From Amia ocellicauda (lineage: Eukaryota; Chordata; Actinopteri; Amiiformes; Amiidae), in NCBI RefSeq assembly GCF_036373705.1, contig NC_089851.1, positions 38,555,470 through 38,619,469 on the forward strand: DNA of 64,000 bases, read 5' to 3'. Of the stretch, positions 34,801 to 44,840 are shown in pieces (the first letter of the stretch is position 1; every line of letters begins with the position of its first letter). The notes below the pieces were generated by a model. The model did not search any database, had not been told where the DNA came from, and worked only from the letters and a program-made list of their open reading frames with translations. The translations under genes were made by a program, and so were the position numbers.

Positions 34801-37148
34801 TTTTGTTGTGGAATCCCTGGTGCTTCTCTTTTGCCAGTTATTATAGAAGGGATAAGCACAAAGAGAAGAATTAAAGTCAGCAAAATTATTCACCCTTGCA
34901 GTCCTATGTCAGACATAGTCCAACATCTCTTTAAATGCATATTTTGCATAGAAAAAGCAGTTTCTAAGCCCCCCCCCGCGAGAGTCTTGAGTCAGGAAGT
35001 GATAGAGAGAGATGTGGCTCTCACTGCAGGCTCAACATCGCCTCATCAGCATCACAGAGTCAGAAAACAGCACGCACATCTGCACAGCTGTTCCGAATGT
35101 TAGAATATGCAGACAGTGAAGTAAATAGTTATTTAGATGGAGGCAGAAATGAGACTATATACTTATGCAAAACCTGCAGCAGAAAGCCTGTCTTACACCC
35201 AGATGAATGCTTCAAGATGTATCATACACAGCAAAAACACAGATAGACCATTGAGCATTGCAACACAATTGCACATTATATATAGTTTTTAGGTGATTGT
35301 TTGATATTGCATATTTTTGTGCATTTTACATATTTATCTTTCTTTGTTTTCAAACCTTGCCACATGTAAATATTGATGTAAAACATTTTTTTATGTTTTT
35401 TTTTTTTTTGCTGGTTACCTTTGTTAGACGTATGTGAAGTGCTATAAAAAGTTTAAAGTTCTAAAGTTAATTTATTGCAAGAAAACCTTTTTTTAAACCA
35501 TGTTGCTTTTTTTATTCATTTGCGCCTGGAATAATAATAGAAAAATGACTAATAGGCTTTTTTTTTTAAATGTTTGCACTATTTTCAAATTTGAGGGTGT
35601 CCTTTGGAATAATACTGCTTTGTGCATCGTTTTTTGCAAGAAAAGTGAGGTTATTTCAACTTGAACAACACATGGTCTGAATTGTTGTTTTCTTCACAAA
35701 ATTAAATTTGACCTGAGCAGCCTGACAGTTGCAAAATAATTGGACTGCAAAGGGTTAAAGATGCCATCGAATGCATCGCACACTATGAAGATCTGAACAA
35801 AACTGAAAGGACTGGTAGCACTAAAGGGAAGTGTGAGTTATCCAATGTTAAGCTGTGTTTCCGGCTGCTTTACAGCTGGCTGAGTCATACCATACAGTTT
35901 GGAATATCACATATTCGAAACTTCGTGACTGCACCTTAGTATAACTCTGAATAATGATAATCCTAGATGTAGTGTCACACAACAAAAAATAAAATAAAAC
36001 AAATGGAATAAGTAATGCATTAGCAGTTACCAATATTTGCAAAGTTGAAAATGTATTGTTGTTAAGGTGAATTGAAAATGCAGGAAGCTAATTATTGAAG
36101 GTTTGTGAGAAAGGCAATTATTCATAAGTTATATAATTAAACCTACCAGAACAGAGCCTGCCACCTTCCAAGAGAACAGGGAGGTATTTATCAGGTGAGG
36201 ACAGAACACAGATCGCCAGTTCAGTTGTTGTCAAAGCTGCATAAAATAATAACTTTGTTATTGATATGCCACATACAATATCATCAGCAGCACTAAACAC
36301 ACATTACAATTTTAATCACTTACTTGACTGTTCTGGGCATCTTATCTATTGTGATGCTTGCACCCCTTCATGTTTTATCAGGACTTTGGTTGGGTTTTTA
36401 CTTGTACTTTTACTGACCTGTTTTAATAAAGGCAGTTTTTAAGTTTTTCCCCTAGGATTTTAACCTTTTAGATTTTTGTCAGTGATAAGCCTCTTTAGTG
36501 CACACTTCTTGCCCTGCACTTGTATACAAACCTGTGTTGTTGGACATTGTGTTTTTCTATTTAGTGATACATTAAATATTATTGATTGCACCGGGGAGTG
36601 GGGTGCGAGAGTTCCTCTCCTCTTGTGTAATAAAAAGGAGGTGGCGCAGTCGGAGAATTAATATTGCGGTAGAGTAGCAGCTCTTGCACACAGGGGTGCT
36701 ACTGTAACATATGCAATCCTGGTTTGAAAAGGAGTATAACTCAGAAAGGCAAAATGGGAATTGAGCAGGGGCCTATCTTCAGTTTTCAAATACATTTTCA
36801 CCATGCCCATTACGTTGGAGATGAATCAACTCCCTTTGGGAGTTATTCTATTTTTCACATAATATGGGTTGCATGCACAACATATTGTTCCCCTCTATTC
36901 TGGCTCCATAGACATGACATTTCTGAGAGCCAGTTACCTCGTGGTGTTGTGCGGTCTCTAGTCTCTGGCAGCCCCAGCTCCAGTAGTATCTGCTGTAGAG
37001 AGTGGTACAGCTGTAGCACTGACTTGTCAGCCTCCTGATGAAGATGAGAGCCATCTCCCCCATCGCGGCTCAGATGCTCAGCCACATTGTAATGAGAACC
37101 GTGAACTGTTGCTTCATGGTCTTTCTTTGTGTCTACAGTCTGTTGCAT
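24621..37148 (-). CDS. CARNS1: Carnosine synthase-like copy 2, complete eight-exon coding region
   Basis: CARNS1 joins beta-alanine and L-histidine, using ATP, to make carnosine in the cytosol. Eight exons (36938-37166, 36147-36236, 33868-34427, 33005-33209, 31848-31930, 28560-28788, 28105-28367, 24621-25829) join with matching phases 1,1,0,1,0,1,0. They give 949 residues from the ATG at 37148, close to the long vertebrate CARNS1 form as I recall it (about 950). The C-terminal 400 residues form the ATP-grasp ligase domain: Lys of VVMKLQY, MEYVGGMKHDVDL, NVDLKM and IEINPRMGG with the metal-binding Glu and Asn. The glycine-rich loop that normally follows VMKLE is altered (QYSADALGV), so catalytic strength is uncertain. 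Copies 1 and 3 flank it in tandem. Family assignment rests on motif order and recalled similarity to human CARNS1. Confidence 0.88.
26026..27999 (-). mobile_element. DIRS-type element with inverted ends and recombinase remnant, in CARNS intron 7
   Basis: This roughly 2-kb insertion in the copy 2 intron between exons 7 and 8 is absent from the copy 3 intron. The ends are inverted copies: 27905-27997 reads like the reverse complement of 26096-26182 (GTCTTCCTCCTGC, CATGTTTTCACTGATTGG). A second inverted pair, 26026-26072 and 26253-26301, could fold into a long hairpin. The minus strand encodes pieces of a tyrosine recombinase in three frames (27301-26313), including LKVHLAVILACHD, FLKGARRLRPP and the HSTRG box with a catalytic-type Arg (AHSTRGQDTSWAHF, about 26600-26550). 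RT and other genes are deleted. Confidence 0.8.
26313..27301 (-). pseudogene. DIRS tyrosine recombinase remnant
   Basis: The three frame pieces together cover most of a DIRS recombinase: LLEDGKSASTLKVHLAVILA (27250-27190), VVSAFHINQLIDLESFHPPP (26870-26810) and ISAHSTRGQDTSWAHFHGAT followed by LEDLCNAATN (26600-26510). The same protein is represented, better preserved, at 55669-56513. Frame changes make this copy inactive. Confidence 0.75.
28105..28367 (-). CDS. CARNS1: CARNS copy 2, coding exon 7
   Basis: This 263-nt exon enters in phase 1 and exits in phase 0. The acceptor is CTCTCCAG|GGGTGG and the donor is ATCAGG|GTAAAT. It encodes VDFALMQHDGKLRPLLLRLT, then TILVIGGGESKKMSVWHTAK. The IGGGxS segment is the start of the Rossmann-like fold that precedes an ATP-grasp domain. 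Copy 3 reads IGAGGSLK at that place. Confidence 0.9.
28560..28788 (-). CDS. CARNS1: CARNS copy 2, coding exon 6
   Basis: This 229-nt exon enters in phase 0 and exits in phase 1. The acceptor is TTGTGTTCAG|GTGGTG and the donor is CTGATAG|GTACTG. It encodes VVCWVDKVEAPASARSTVLQ and then TLEVTLQEWGFTQDDLTAIQ. Only two of 76 residues differ from copy 3 (63391-63619), in contrast to exon 8. Confidence 0.9.
28789..29100. other. CARNS intron 5 start, triplicated noncoding DNA
   Basis: The stretch 28885-29060 (AAGTCATTGTGAGCTCATGA) matches 455-610 in unit 1 and 63740-63910 in unit 3, marking the three tandem copies. Confidence 0.7.
29101..30390 (+). mobile_element. CR1/L2-group LINE fragment, unit 2 copy
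   Basis: This is the counterpart of 655-1700. It shows the linker before RT (VKQLNDKNGSILENEQDVVN, 29115-29180), then TELKTNKSPLPDGIFPTVLK (29880-29940), DWKTANIIPNHKKGDKTEPG (30118-30178), YLDFQKAFDKAPHQ (30288-30330) and LEAAGIQGNV. A roughly 0.6-kb block (about 29290-29860) interrupts it and a SINE/L2-type tail sits at 29985-30052. It ends sooner than unit 1's copy. Stops make it inactive. Confidence 0.8.
29955..30052 (+). mobile_element. SINE/L2-type 3' tail inside the LINE
   Basis: The sequence TTGTAAGTCGCCCTGGATAA, followed by GGGCGTCTGCCAAGAA, an A run and (AAT)n, is the 3' tail shared by fish SINEs and L2 LINEs. The L2 at 45.2 kb ends in the same motif. It is a short 5'-truncated insertion. 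Confidence 0.7.
30391..31847. other. CARNS copy 2 intron 5 DNA, no gene seen
   Basis: This noncoding stretch aligns with unit 1 at about 2030-3600, without the 2190-2515 segment found there. A runs lie near 31480. Short open frames are shared with unit 1 but carry no recognisable protein. Confidence 0.55.
31848..31930 (-). CDS. CARNS1: CARNS copy 2, coding exon 5
   Basis: This 83-nt exon enters in phase 1 and exits in phase 0. It encodes PEVLRKLALRIRATVCRAAD followed by DQPQLSQ. Joining to exon 6 gives LSQVVCWVDK. The acceptor is TTCATATAG and the donor is CACAG|GTTCAG. Confidence 0.85.
32057..32711 (+). mobile_element. Tc1/mariner relic, unit 2 copy
   Basis: It has the same left end (TATACTGAACAAAAATAAAT) and the same location in intron 4 as 3809-4575, so it was present before the duplication. 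It has its own internal losses. The best stretch encodes MLTVGMSTRAVAREFNVNFS (32368-32427), part of a transposase helix-turn-helix. Confidence 0.8.
33005..33209 (-). CDS. CARNS1: CARNS copy 2, coding exon 4
   Basis: This 205-nt exon enters in phase 0 and exits in phase 1. The acceptor is CTCTGTAG|GTTATC and the donor is TTAAAG|GTAAAT. It encodes VIVQPSGGGWYSCDNETTLV, then LSATLALLPRIQEGESILIS and LKLEQSVAFK. It is open throughout and matches copy 1 closely. Confidence 0.9.
33868..34427 (-). CDS. CARNS1: CARNS copy 2, coding exon 3
   Basis: This 560-nt exon enters in phase 1 and exits in phase 0. The donor CATGAA|GTAAGT is strong. The acceptor is weaker; I chose TTTGAG|AGACCA because it is the only one I found that keeps phase with exon 2, avoids the in-frame TGA just upstream and retains CLISCITVFTGHMLLCLSST. 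Further motifs are HTYLDSFQPPCRVSYFLSSL, CPACGSPQLSRITENMLLTR and LLSQKGVGIPQTLAF, the last resembling the pre-ATP-grasp part of the N-terminal half. Confidence 0.85.
34893..35754 (+). mobile_element. piggyBac-type element remnant, in CARNS copy 2 intron
   Basis: The left end reads CCCTTGCAGTCC and the right end GGACTGCAAAGGG, inverted repeats typical of piggyBac. The right end is followed by TTAA (35755-35758), the family's target duplication; the left TTAA has mutated. The plus strand near 35160-35245 encodes LCKTCSRKPVLHPDECFKMY and HTQ, like the cysteine-rich C-terminus of piggyBac transposases. Unit 1 lacks it. About 0.86 kb remains, with most of the transposase deleted. Confidence 0.8.
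36147..36236 (-). CDS. CARNS1: CARNS copy 2, coding exon 2
   Basis: This 90-nt exon is in phase 1 at both ends. It encodes LTTTELAICVLSSPDKYLPV and LLEGGRLCS. The wording ICVLSSPxxYLPxLLEGG fits the N-terminal half of vertebrate CARNS1 as I recall it. Confidence 0.88.
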
Positions 37149-37166
37149 CCTGGTATTGGAGAGAGC
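36938..37166 (-). CDS. CARNS1: CARNS copy 2, first coding exon
   Basis: This 229-nt exon has acceptor GGTTTTCAG|GCTCTC and donor CACGAG|GTAACT (phase 1). The first ATG is at 37148-37146 in good context (CCAGGATGC), after 18 nt of leader. It encodes MQQTVDTKKDHEATVHGSHY, then LYHSLQQILLELGLPETRDR. The frame is open to the acceptor, so an upstream coding exon is possible, but the ATG here gives the expected family length. Confidence 0.85.
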
Positions 37167-37327
37167 CTGAAAACCTTCAATATAGCAACATATATTAAGT
37201 ACACCAGTTTTGAATGTTTGTTTGTACTAAAACAACAACAAATCATATTGATCCTTGATGGGTCAAGACCAACATCCTTATAAGTCTGATGTTAATGTGT
37301 GCCTGCATATACTTTTATTTGAAAGGC

Positions 37328-37978
37328 TGTCTGAAATGTCCTGCACTGCATGACCAGTATCTGAGCACGACTGCCCTCTTGTCTTCCAGCAACAGCCCCC
37401 TCTGAGGGTCCAACGAGGCACCTCGTCCCCCACCATGGAAGTCTGATTAGGCACAACCCATCCCAGAAGCACCTAAACCACGGAGGGTCAACGGGGCATC
37501 CACACCCAAGGTTTGACGAGCCATCGCAACCCAAAGCCTGTTGATGGTCCAAACCCCCACCCCCGATGGCCAGCGTGAGGCCTCCTCCAGAGGGAAGAGC
37601 ACATCCAGCAGCACCGATAAATAACTTTCTGATCTCCTTGATCCTGTAATAACTATACTGCCTGGAGGGGAGGCAACCATTAGGCCTAGGCCCTAAGCCG
37701 TGGACCCCCAGAGATTCATTTTCTCCAACATGCCATCCATAGGAGTTTTTTTGTTTTTGTCTCCTCCGTGCCTAAATGGTTTATTTACTTAAATGTTCAC
37801 TCACTTTATTCTAGATCATGTTAAATGTTTACAGGTCTATATTTTATTTTATTGTATTTATGTTTTTTATTTTGCTGTACATTTGTTGTATGTTTACCAG
37901 TCTGTAAAGCGCTCTGTGGCTACCCTGCGAAGGGCGCTATACAAATAAAAATGGATTGATTGATTGATTGATTGATTG
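37328..37978 (+). mobile_element. Retroposon with (ATTG)n tail, unit 2 only
   Basis: This insertion is absent from unit 1 (between 8430 and 8440). The 3' end reads AAAGCGCTCTGTGGCTACCC, then GCGCTATACAAATAAAAATG and five to six ATTG units, the usual tail of several fish LINE and SINE families. The 5' part (37340-37690) has no recognisable protein. Confidence 0.75.
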
Positions 37979-39222
37979 TCTTGCAAACCATAATAAATGC
38001 AAATAATCATGAGTGTTCACCTTCATGGACCTTCATATTAGATATAGTGATAATACATTTGTAAAAGCTTATAGGCCTAAATTGTAGATTTCAAAATCAA
38101 TCAATACATTTTCAAGTTTCATTATAATCAAATGATTTGTATGCCAAGTCTTTTAATGTTGTAAATTATTGTGATTATTATTAGTAGTAGTAGAATTGTT
38201 TTTTTTTTGTTGTTCTTCTGCGAAATGCAGGGTTTGGTCACAGGAAGCCATCTAGCCATCACCTAGAAACGGCAAGCAGGAGTGCATGCAACTCCCCCAC
38301 CCGCTTAACCGACACAATAGCAAAGGGATCAAAGCCAGAGCTGCAGTTATGAGAGTGTTGTAACTCATTTTATTTATGTATGCACTCTTAGAACTAATGT
38401 GTCAAATTGAACACAACTTTGTATTAAAATTAAAAAATGTTGATGTGCTTTGATGAATTTTAACACAACATTGTGTTGTCCGTGTGAAATTTAACACATT
38501 AGTTCTAGGAGTGTGATGCATTGGAGAGGTTAGCGATTCATAATTTAACAATGTTTGAAATCCACAGCAACAGGATAACATAAATCAGTCTTCAATCTAT
38601 TTAAATATATTATAGCACATGGAAGCATCTCAGGGCACTGCACAATTTCTCCATTCCATCAATTAACGTTAAGTACCCAATATCATATTGTTAGGATATT
38701 GATTAGCTGTTTCTACATGTTATATCTTCATTAAAGTGTATTAAAGAAAATGACAAGGACACTTTTCAGGGATCGCTCCCCCTGCGTGTGTGTGTTGGGA
38801 GGGGGGTTCAGAGTATAAATGTTTCAACTCTTTTATTTTTAATGTTTAAACATTTACTAAATTAAAATAAATTTAACATCCTTACAGGCTAACTAATTGT
38901 ACAAGTAAGATGATGGGAGATAGTGTTTTGATTAATGTACATGTCAGCCATATCTGTCATTCCAAGCCCTATTCCTCAATGTTTGCTGAGTAGGAACTAC
39001 ACCATATATATTTAATATTCATAATATTTTTATGATGCAGCATAATACTTATTGTTTAAGGCCCTCTCATAAATAATAATTACTTTTGAATATGTCTATT
39101 TAGGCGGACATCTACATTTTTAAATTACATTCAAGAAGGTAATGTTGGGTGGTTGAGTATTTGTGGGCCGGTTTTGGAGGGCCAGACTGGGACGTTTTTT
39201 AGTCCCAGTCCATCCCTGACTA

Positions 39223-39225
<3 letters not shown>
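37979..39225. other. Upstream flank of CARNS copy 2, duplicated noncoding DNA
   Basis: This aligns with unit 1 at 8436-9661. No gene is seen. Confidence 0.6.

Positions 39226-39284
<59 letters not shown>
39226..39284. repeat. (TA)n microsatellite
   Basis: About 29 TA units, longer than the matching array in unit 1 (9662-9706). Confidence 0.95.
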
Positions 39285-39285
<1 letters not shown>

Positions 39286-41022
39286 TGCTTACTGCTATAA
39301 TTGTAATTGTGGAAATCCAATACATACAAGCTACCTATTCACTTGTTGAAAAGCAAAAGAGGGCATATATCCTCTGTGCAGTGAGCTTGGGCTGTGACAG
39401 GGGTGGGTAAAGCGGGTCACAGCACACTGGAACTTTGCTATAAGGCTTTTGAGTGCTGTTCTGCCTGGTGGAGAGGTAATGTCCCTTAATCCCTTTAGGA
39501 ACTCTTTTCAAATAGAAAGATACACAAATACAGAGGGTGCAATTGTCAGATCTGTCCACAAAGGGTCACCATATTACTTTTTATGTTTTTTAAATAATTG
39601 AAGAAATTGGCATCAAGTATTTGCTTCATTGTGCTATACCAGAAATACTAGACACGTTTTGTGATTTTTCGTGTTCTGGATTGAAGTTTCTAAGTGAAAT
39701 GTTCTTAAAGTGAAAGAATATTTAATAATATCAGGAATATCTTCTCAATTGAACTGTAATGCAACCTGTCTCTGAACATATGAGGTGTCAAACAGACTGG
39801 GAGACTGAATGTGAGGGGATACAGGAAAGAAAAGAGATTGGATTCAAGTCAGTGGTGTGAAGTAGGTGCAAACAATCAAGCCAGTCCTTCATATACAGAT
39901 GTCAAACGGCTTTATATTGATGACCAAAGTGATGTACAGGGTTATCTTTTTAATTGTGAATACTACCCAAAGGGGATGTGACATCACTCGATACCATGGG
40001 GAATGCACAATTGCATTGTCTAACAAAGCTGCTTATAGACTGCCGTGCACTGTCACTCAGACAGACCCCTCCTCTGCCTTTTTCTCTGTTTTAATACGAT
40101 TAATTCAGCAAAGCATTGTATTGTTATATAGATTGCTAATGAAGCTCTGGGATCATTATTGTTATATTAATATTAGTTGCTCCATGACACAGGGCTCTAG
40201 TAACTATTTTCAGACTATATACAACATTTAGCAGATGAAGTATGAGATACGCTGCTCACAGTATTTGGTAGTGTTAAATATATACACTTGGTTTTACTCC
40301 AAACGTCACTATAATTATTGATCAATCGGTTTTATTATGTATCATAATACATGTTATATATGTTAGGTGAATCTGCCATAACTGATTTGAAACCTTTTAA
40401 AATGGCCTATGTATACTTCTCACATAATGAGGCAAGAATGTTCTTCAATTAATCTCTAAGAATATCTTTCTATTTCATGTAATTATTTGCTGCTGACATT
40501 TATTTTAATCAGTGTTATACTGGCTTTAGATCACAAATTACTCACCACTGGAACACAAAGTCACAAACAAAACTGAGCTCCTTCTATGAAAATCACATTG
40601 TCCACATTTATTACATTCTACCCTGATTATTAAACTTTAAAGATTATGTATGTGTGTATTGTTTTTTTCTTACAATTAATTTTATTCCACTCGCAATAAG
40701 TCTAACATTTGCTTGTTTGTATAATCCCAAATACAACTGAAATATATATATAATATTGCATATAATTCAGTCTATAATTACATTTTCTGGAAAAAAACTC
40801 TTATAACATCATTGATTGCATTAAAAGCCCATATTAGTACAGCCCCGATGGAAATAGGAACTTTCCCAGAGAATAAGGATATAAATATAATGTTCTAATT
40901 TTCTATTACTAACTGTAAATCCTTATTGACACCTTAACACTTAAAATTTAAAATAAAATATTAAATGCATAGTGTATAATTCAAAGAGTTTGTTAGAAAC
41001 AATCACCATACCCAGTGGCCTT
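39285..41022. other. Unit 2-specific CARNS intron 1 DNA
   Basis: This has no counterpart in unit 1, where the (AT)n array is followed by a MITE and then by sequence matching 41340. It would be the intron between the non-coding first exon and the first coding exon. No gene or repeat is recognised in the roughly 1.7 kb. Confidence 0.5.
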
Positions 41023-41024
41023 AC

Positions 41025-41062
41025 CTGTAGATGCTGGTTTGGAAGTAGAGGAAGTTGAAATG
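41025..41062 (-). other. Candidate 5' UTR exon of CARNS copy 2
   Basis: On the minus strand, CCAAACCAGCATCTACAG ends in a strong donor (GTAAGG, 41024-41019). It lies about 25-30 bp downstream of a TATA box. It would splice to GCTCTC at 37166, leaving ATG 37148 as the first start codon. The start of transcription is inferred from TATA spacing only. Confidence 0.55.
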
Positions 41063-41085
41063 AATAAGTAGCATGTGTCAACCAC

Positions 41086-41094
41086 ATTTATATA
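41086..41094 (-). promoter_or_regulatory. Candidate TATA box of CARNS copy 2
   Basis: TATATAAAT on the minus strand, placed a normal promoter distance upstream of the candidate first exon. Unit 1 lacks this whole block. Confidence 0.5.
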
Positions 41095-41099
41095 CCATC

Positions 41100-44000
41100 T
41101 GAAAGCCACAGAATCAGTTAACCCTGAAAGTTGACAGTTCCTTGATTACGTAGGTGATTCCCACAGTAGAGCACTCATATAACCTTGAAGAGCTTCATGT
41201 GTCCATTGTCCATTGTGAAAAAGGTCACTGGCTTACTATGCTACTGTACTGTGCCATAGTTGATACCCAGAAGAACAGTGTATGATAAGAACCAGTTTTA
41301 CCAGCAGTTGTGGACTAATACACAAACCCCCCTATCTTTTTTTTTTTTTTTTGTAAATCGAAAATAAGTGACAAGATATTAATGTAGAAGTATATTATCC
41401 AAGTTTAAATATACAATTTTTCTTTAATCTGAGTCCCTGCCCCCAATACAATTAGTCTCTGTACTTACGTGTGTAAGTATGTTTGAACCTCTCTTGCTCT
41501 GTATGATGGGGATTCAAATCAGGATAACATAGAGATATACAATACTGCGGTTTCTGAACAATTGGCAATGTTCCTATTGAAACTCATGGTGTTGATGAAA
41601 CCTCTGAACCTCAATCCATGACCATTTCAAAACAAAGCTACCATTACATAACACAGCTCAAGAATCATCCACAGCTCAAAACAACGCATGCAAACAGCAA
41701 CAAGTATTCCAGTATTAATTCTGTCTCTTCCAACAGGATGGTGGCCACAAAAGCATATGTTCAAATAGACTATCCCAAGAATGAATGAACTAACTATAGA
41801 ATAGTATTCTTTCTTTTAAAGTTCATGGGCCCATGACAAGGGAACAGGAAAGAGACTACACTCAATTATTATGTGTACAAAGGGGACAAGTCATTTCCGG
41901 ACTCCATTTGTCTGTTTTGTGATATGTGTTGTCTGTTATCTGTCTTAGGAACCCCCTAATGTAGAGATTTCACAATCAACTTTAAAAATAGGACACCCCA
42001 GGTTACCGTCTGCACAGTCAAGGGAAGTGTGAAGTTTTTTCTTTTCTTCCCATACCTCTGAACTCCAGATGTTTGGCAATGGACTCTCTGACGTCATCTG
42101 CAGTGTTGTAATCTCTTTCATGGAATCTGCCTCAGCTGTGGTTGATGTTGAACTGAACAAAATCATCAATTTTATTCTTTATGTTACTGCTGTTTAATTT
42201 TTTGTTAATACATTTCCAAAATATTGCACCAGAGATTCCTGGTGAGCTCGTTTCCCACTACTCATTATTTGCATGATTTTATTGTACCGTAATTATCAAC
42301 TCACATAAACTGTGTATTTTTATTTGAAACTACCAAGAAGCATAGTATTCTGCAACATACACAATAGCTAACACCTCCTATTAATACATGAGAAATGTTG
42401 ACCCACATTTCAGAAAAAAAAAAAAAAATTCTACCTCCATAGTCCAGTACTGGACTGTCATTGAAGCTATTTGATGTAGAAAAGCCTGTTAACAGTTAAT
42501 TTAATGTGTTTTCTTGTCCAACTATTTATCAAACCAATTTAGCACCTTTCAAACTGAAGAGTTAAACAGCTTTGTGTTTTGAGAACAATGTAAAAACGCC
42601 TGTTGCTATATACACTTTATAAAACCCTTTATTTTTTGCACGTTTTCTATTGGTTTCATAACTGCCATCTCAAGTTGTTTTAAAGAGAGCATTATGCAAG
42701 ATGAGGAAAAACTCTCCCAAATTTAATTTAAAAAAATGTAACCGATTTATCGAAGTAGTAATCGACACATTCATTGATTATCAAAATAGTCATTTGTTGC
42801 AGCCATAATAGGCATTTGTTTCTATTCCAGGACAAGCATTAGAGAATTACACTTCATGGTTGTAAATTAACACATTCACATTCACTTATGTATTCTGTAG
42901 CTGCCTGCTCCCGGCTCCCTGCTGAATTGGTGAAAGAGATTGTTAACTACAAGGACTGGCAAAGGGCCCTTGCTCATCCTGTAAAAGAGTACTATATTTC
43001 AGAAGGGGTTTTGATTTGTTTGTGGCTTTGGTGACTTATGGTCAGCTTGGCCCAGAGGAGGGACTGGAAAAAACAAACAACTGAATTATTATTATAAATA
43101 TCATTAGGTAATAGTGTGTGCTCTGTGTCTGTTCTGTCTTTTCCATGCTACTAATTAATAATATTATCTGCTTTTCCTCCCTTTGATTCTCTCCCTATCT
43201 CACTCTCTGAGTCTGTTTTTGTACACAGAGTACTAGCTGAGATTCTGCTGATTTGTGTCCTTTATTTATTTATGTGCTCATTTCTTTCTGATAACTAACT
43301 GTACCAGGTAGAATGAAAACCATATTAGCATTTAACTTCCTGACTATTGCATTACAATAGATACTTAGTACTATGCTTTCAATGTTTACATTTTGCAACT
43401 TTGAGATGTTATGTGAATGCTGTAATCAGTTAAGTTCTTGAAATAATTGCCCTATTGACCTCTGTTAGGAGAGACTGTTTGAGGAATTTCCCAATATCGC
43501 TCTCCTGGGCATGCTCGTGTAGCCGGTGTGGTCATAGCTCCCTGCTCGGGATTTGATCCACGCCTAAGACCTCTTGATTATGGTAATATATGACATGTTG
43601 GAGATTTGTATTGGAACTCCTCCCATCTTTATCACCCATGACATATTAATCTCTGGCTTTCCTACCTAATATTCCCACCCAATTGATTTTCTCTGTCCCT
43701 TTACTCTATACTGATAACCATTTCTCATTTACCCTGTAGTTATACATTTTCAAACCTTTCCATTGCTTTCAAGAGTCAATCCACAGGAGTAGTACACAAT
43801 GGCTCTGTGTATCGCTTGAAAACTACTGGATACATGTCAGACCCATAACCATTATTACAACATCAACCGACTATTGCACTAAAACTGTGTCTCATTGCCC
43901 ATATACAGCTTCAGCCCACTAACAAGCCCTGCAATACCAACAATATGCCTTCAGGTGAATGATACACTGGTCTTAGGTGACCTCAACATCTCAGGGTGCA

Positions 44001-44840
44001 TCCTGAAGGACCTGGTGGCATGGACAATTAACAATGGACAATCCACCTGTTGCCCTGGCACATCGACTGTTTGCTGCCATGGTGGCAACTCTGCACTACC
44101 TGTCCTAAGCAGGACTGAGATAGATAGTGGAAAATGTGAGGTCCACCTGGATTCTGAATGGATTACTTCACTTGAGACATCTGGTTGGGCAGGAACTCTG
44201 TATTGACCAGTCGGTGGATTATTGCTCAGATTACTGCCACTAGTCTATTTTTTGTGATGCTTGATTTTGTAACTGTCTTTATTTCCAGTTGTTTAATTTT
44301 TCACTCATATCTTTGCTGTACTGACAGGAAGGACTTAAGAACTGCATGTTTTCCATGTGTTTCTGTGAACGAGGTCACTGCCTTACTGTGCCACTGTACT
44401 GTGCCATAGTTCAACCTTGATACCTAGAAAAACAGGGTTTGATAAGAACCAGTTTTTACCAGAATGTTTTTGATAATACTATATGATAACTGGTTCTTAT
44501 CAAACTTATCATCACATCTTGAATGTGCTCATACTTTACCATATATGGGTACTTTGCCAGAGTTGTCAGGCAGAGAGGAGCAGACTTACACTGGGCAGCA
44601 AGTAAATCTTGTTATTCTTGTCCTGCCACCATAAAAATGCTTGTACATCTTACTTCTTGTATGAAATGTGATATATAAGCACCACAGTGAATCAAAAGTA
44701 TGTTTTTTGTAAAATGGTAATGAAATAATATGGAGCAGGGGTGGCCAACCTGTACCAGACCAAGAGCCAAAAAGTACCCATGAGTTCTGCAAAGAGCCAA
44801 GTGTGTATATATACTGTAATATTATATGATACAACTTTAA
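41100..44840. other. Upstream region of CARNS copy 2
   Basis: No gene is seen. The parts 41340-41430 and 42665-44256 align with unit 1, while 41440-42660 and 44257-44607 are specific to unit 2. A roughly 115-bp motif block at 41200-41310 recurs diverged at 44340-44460 (shared CTGTACTGTGCCATAGTT and GATAAGAACCAGTTTT). Confidence 0.5.
44437..44505. repeat. Perfect 18-bp inverted repeat (hairpin)
   Basis: GTTTGATAAGAACCAGTT at 44437-44454 is repeated as its exact reverse complement at 44488-44505, with a 33-bp spacer. The half-site also occurs near 41290. Confidence 0.8.

Noticed and set aside
34831-35103. Frame with EGISTKRRIKVSKII, similar to a frame at 60262-60462
   Set aside because: At first it looked like a conserved exon, but it is CARNS intron DNA shared by duplication and is antisense to the gene. 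One copy is cut by piggyBac and the other is in the inverted fragment.
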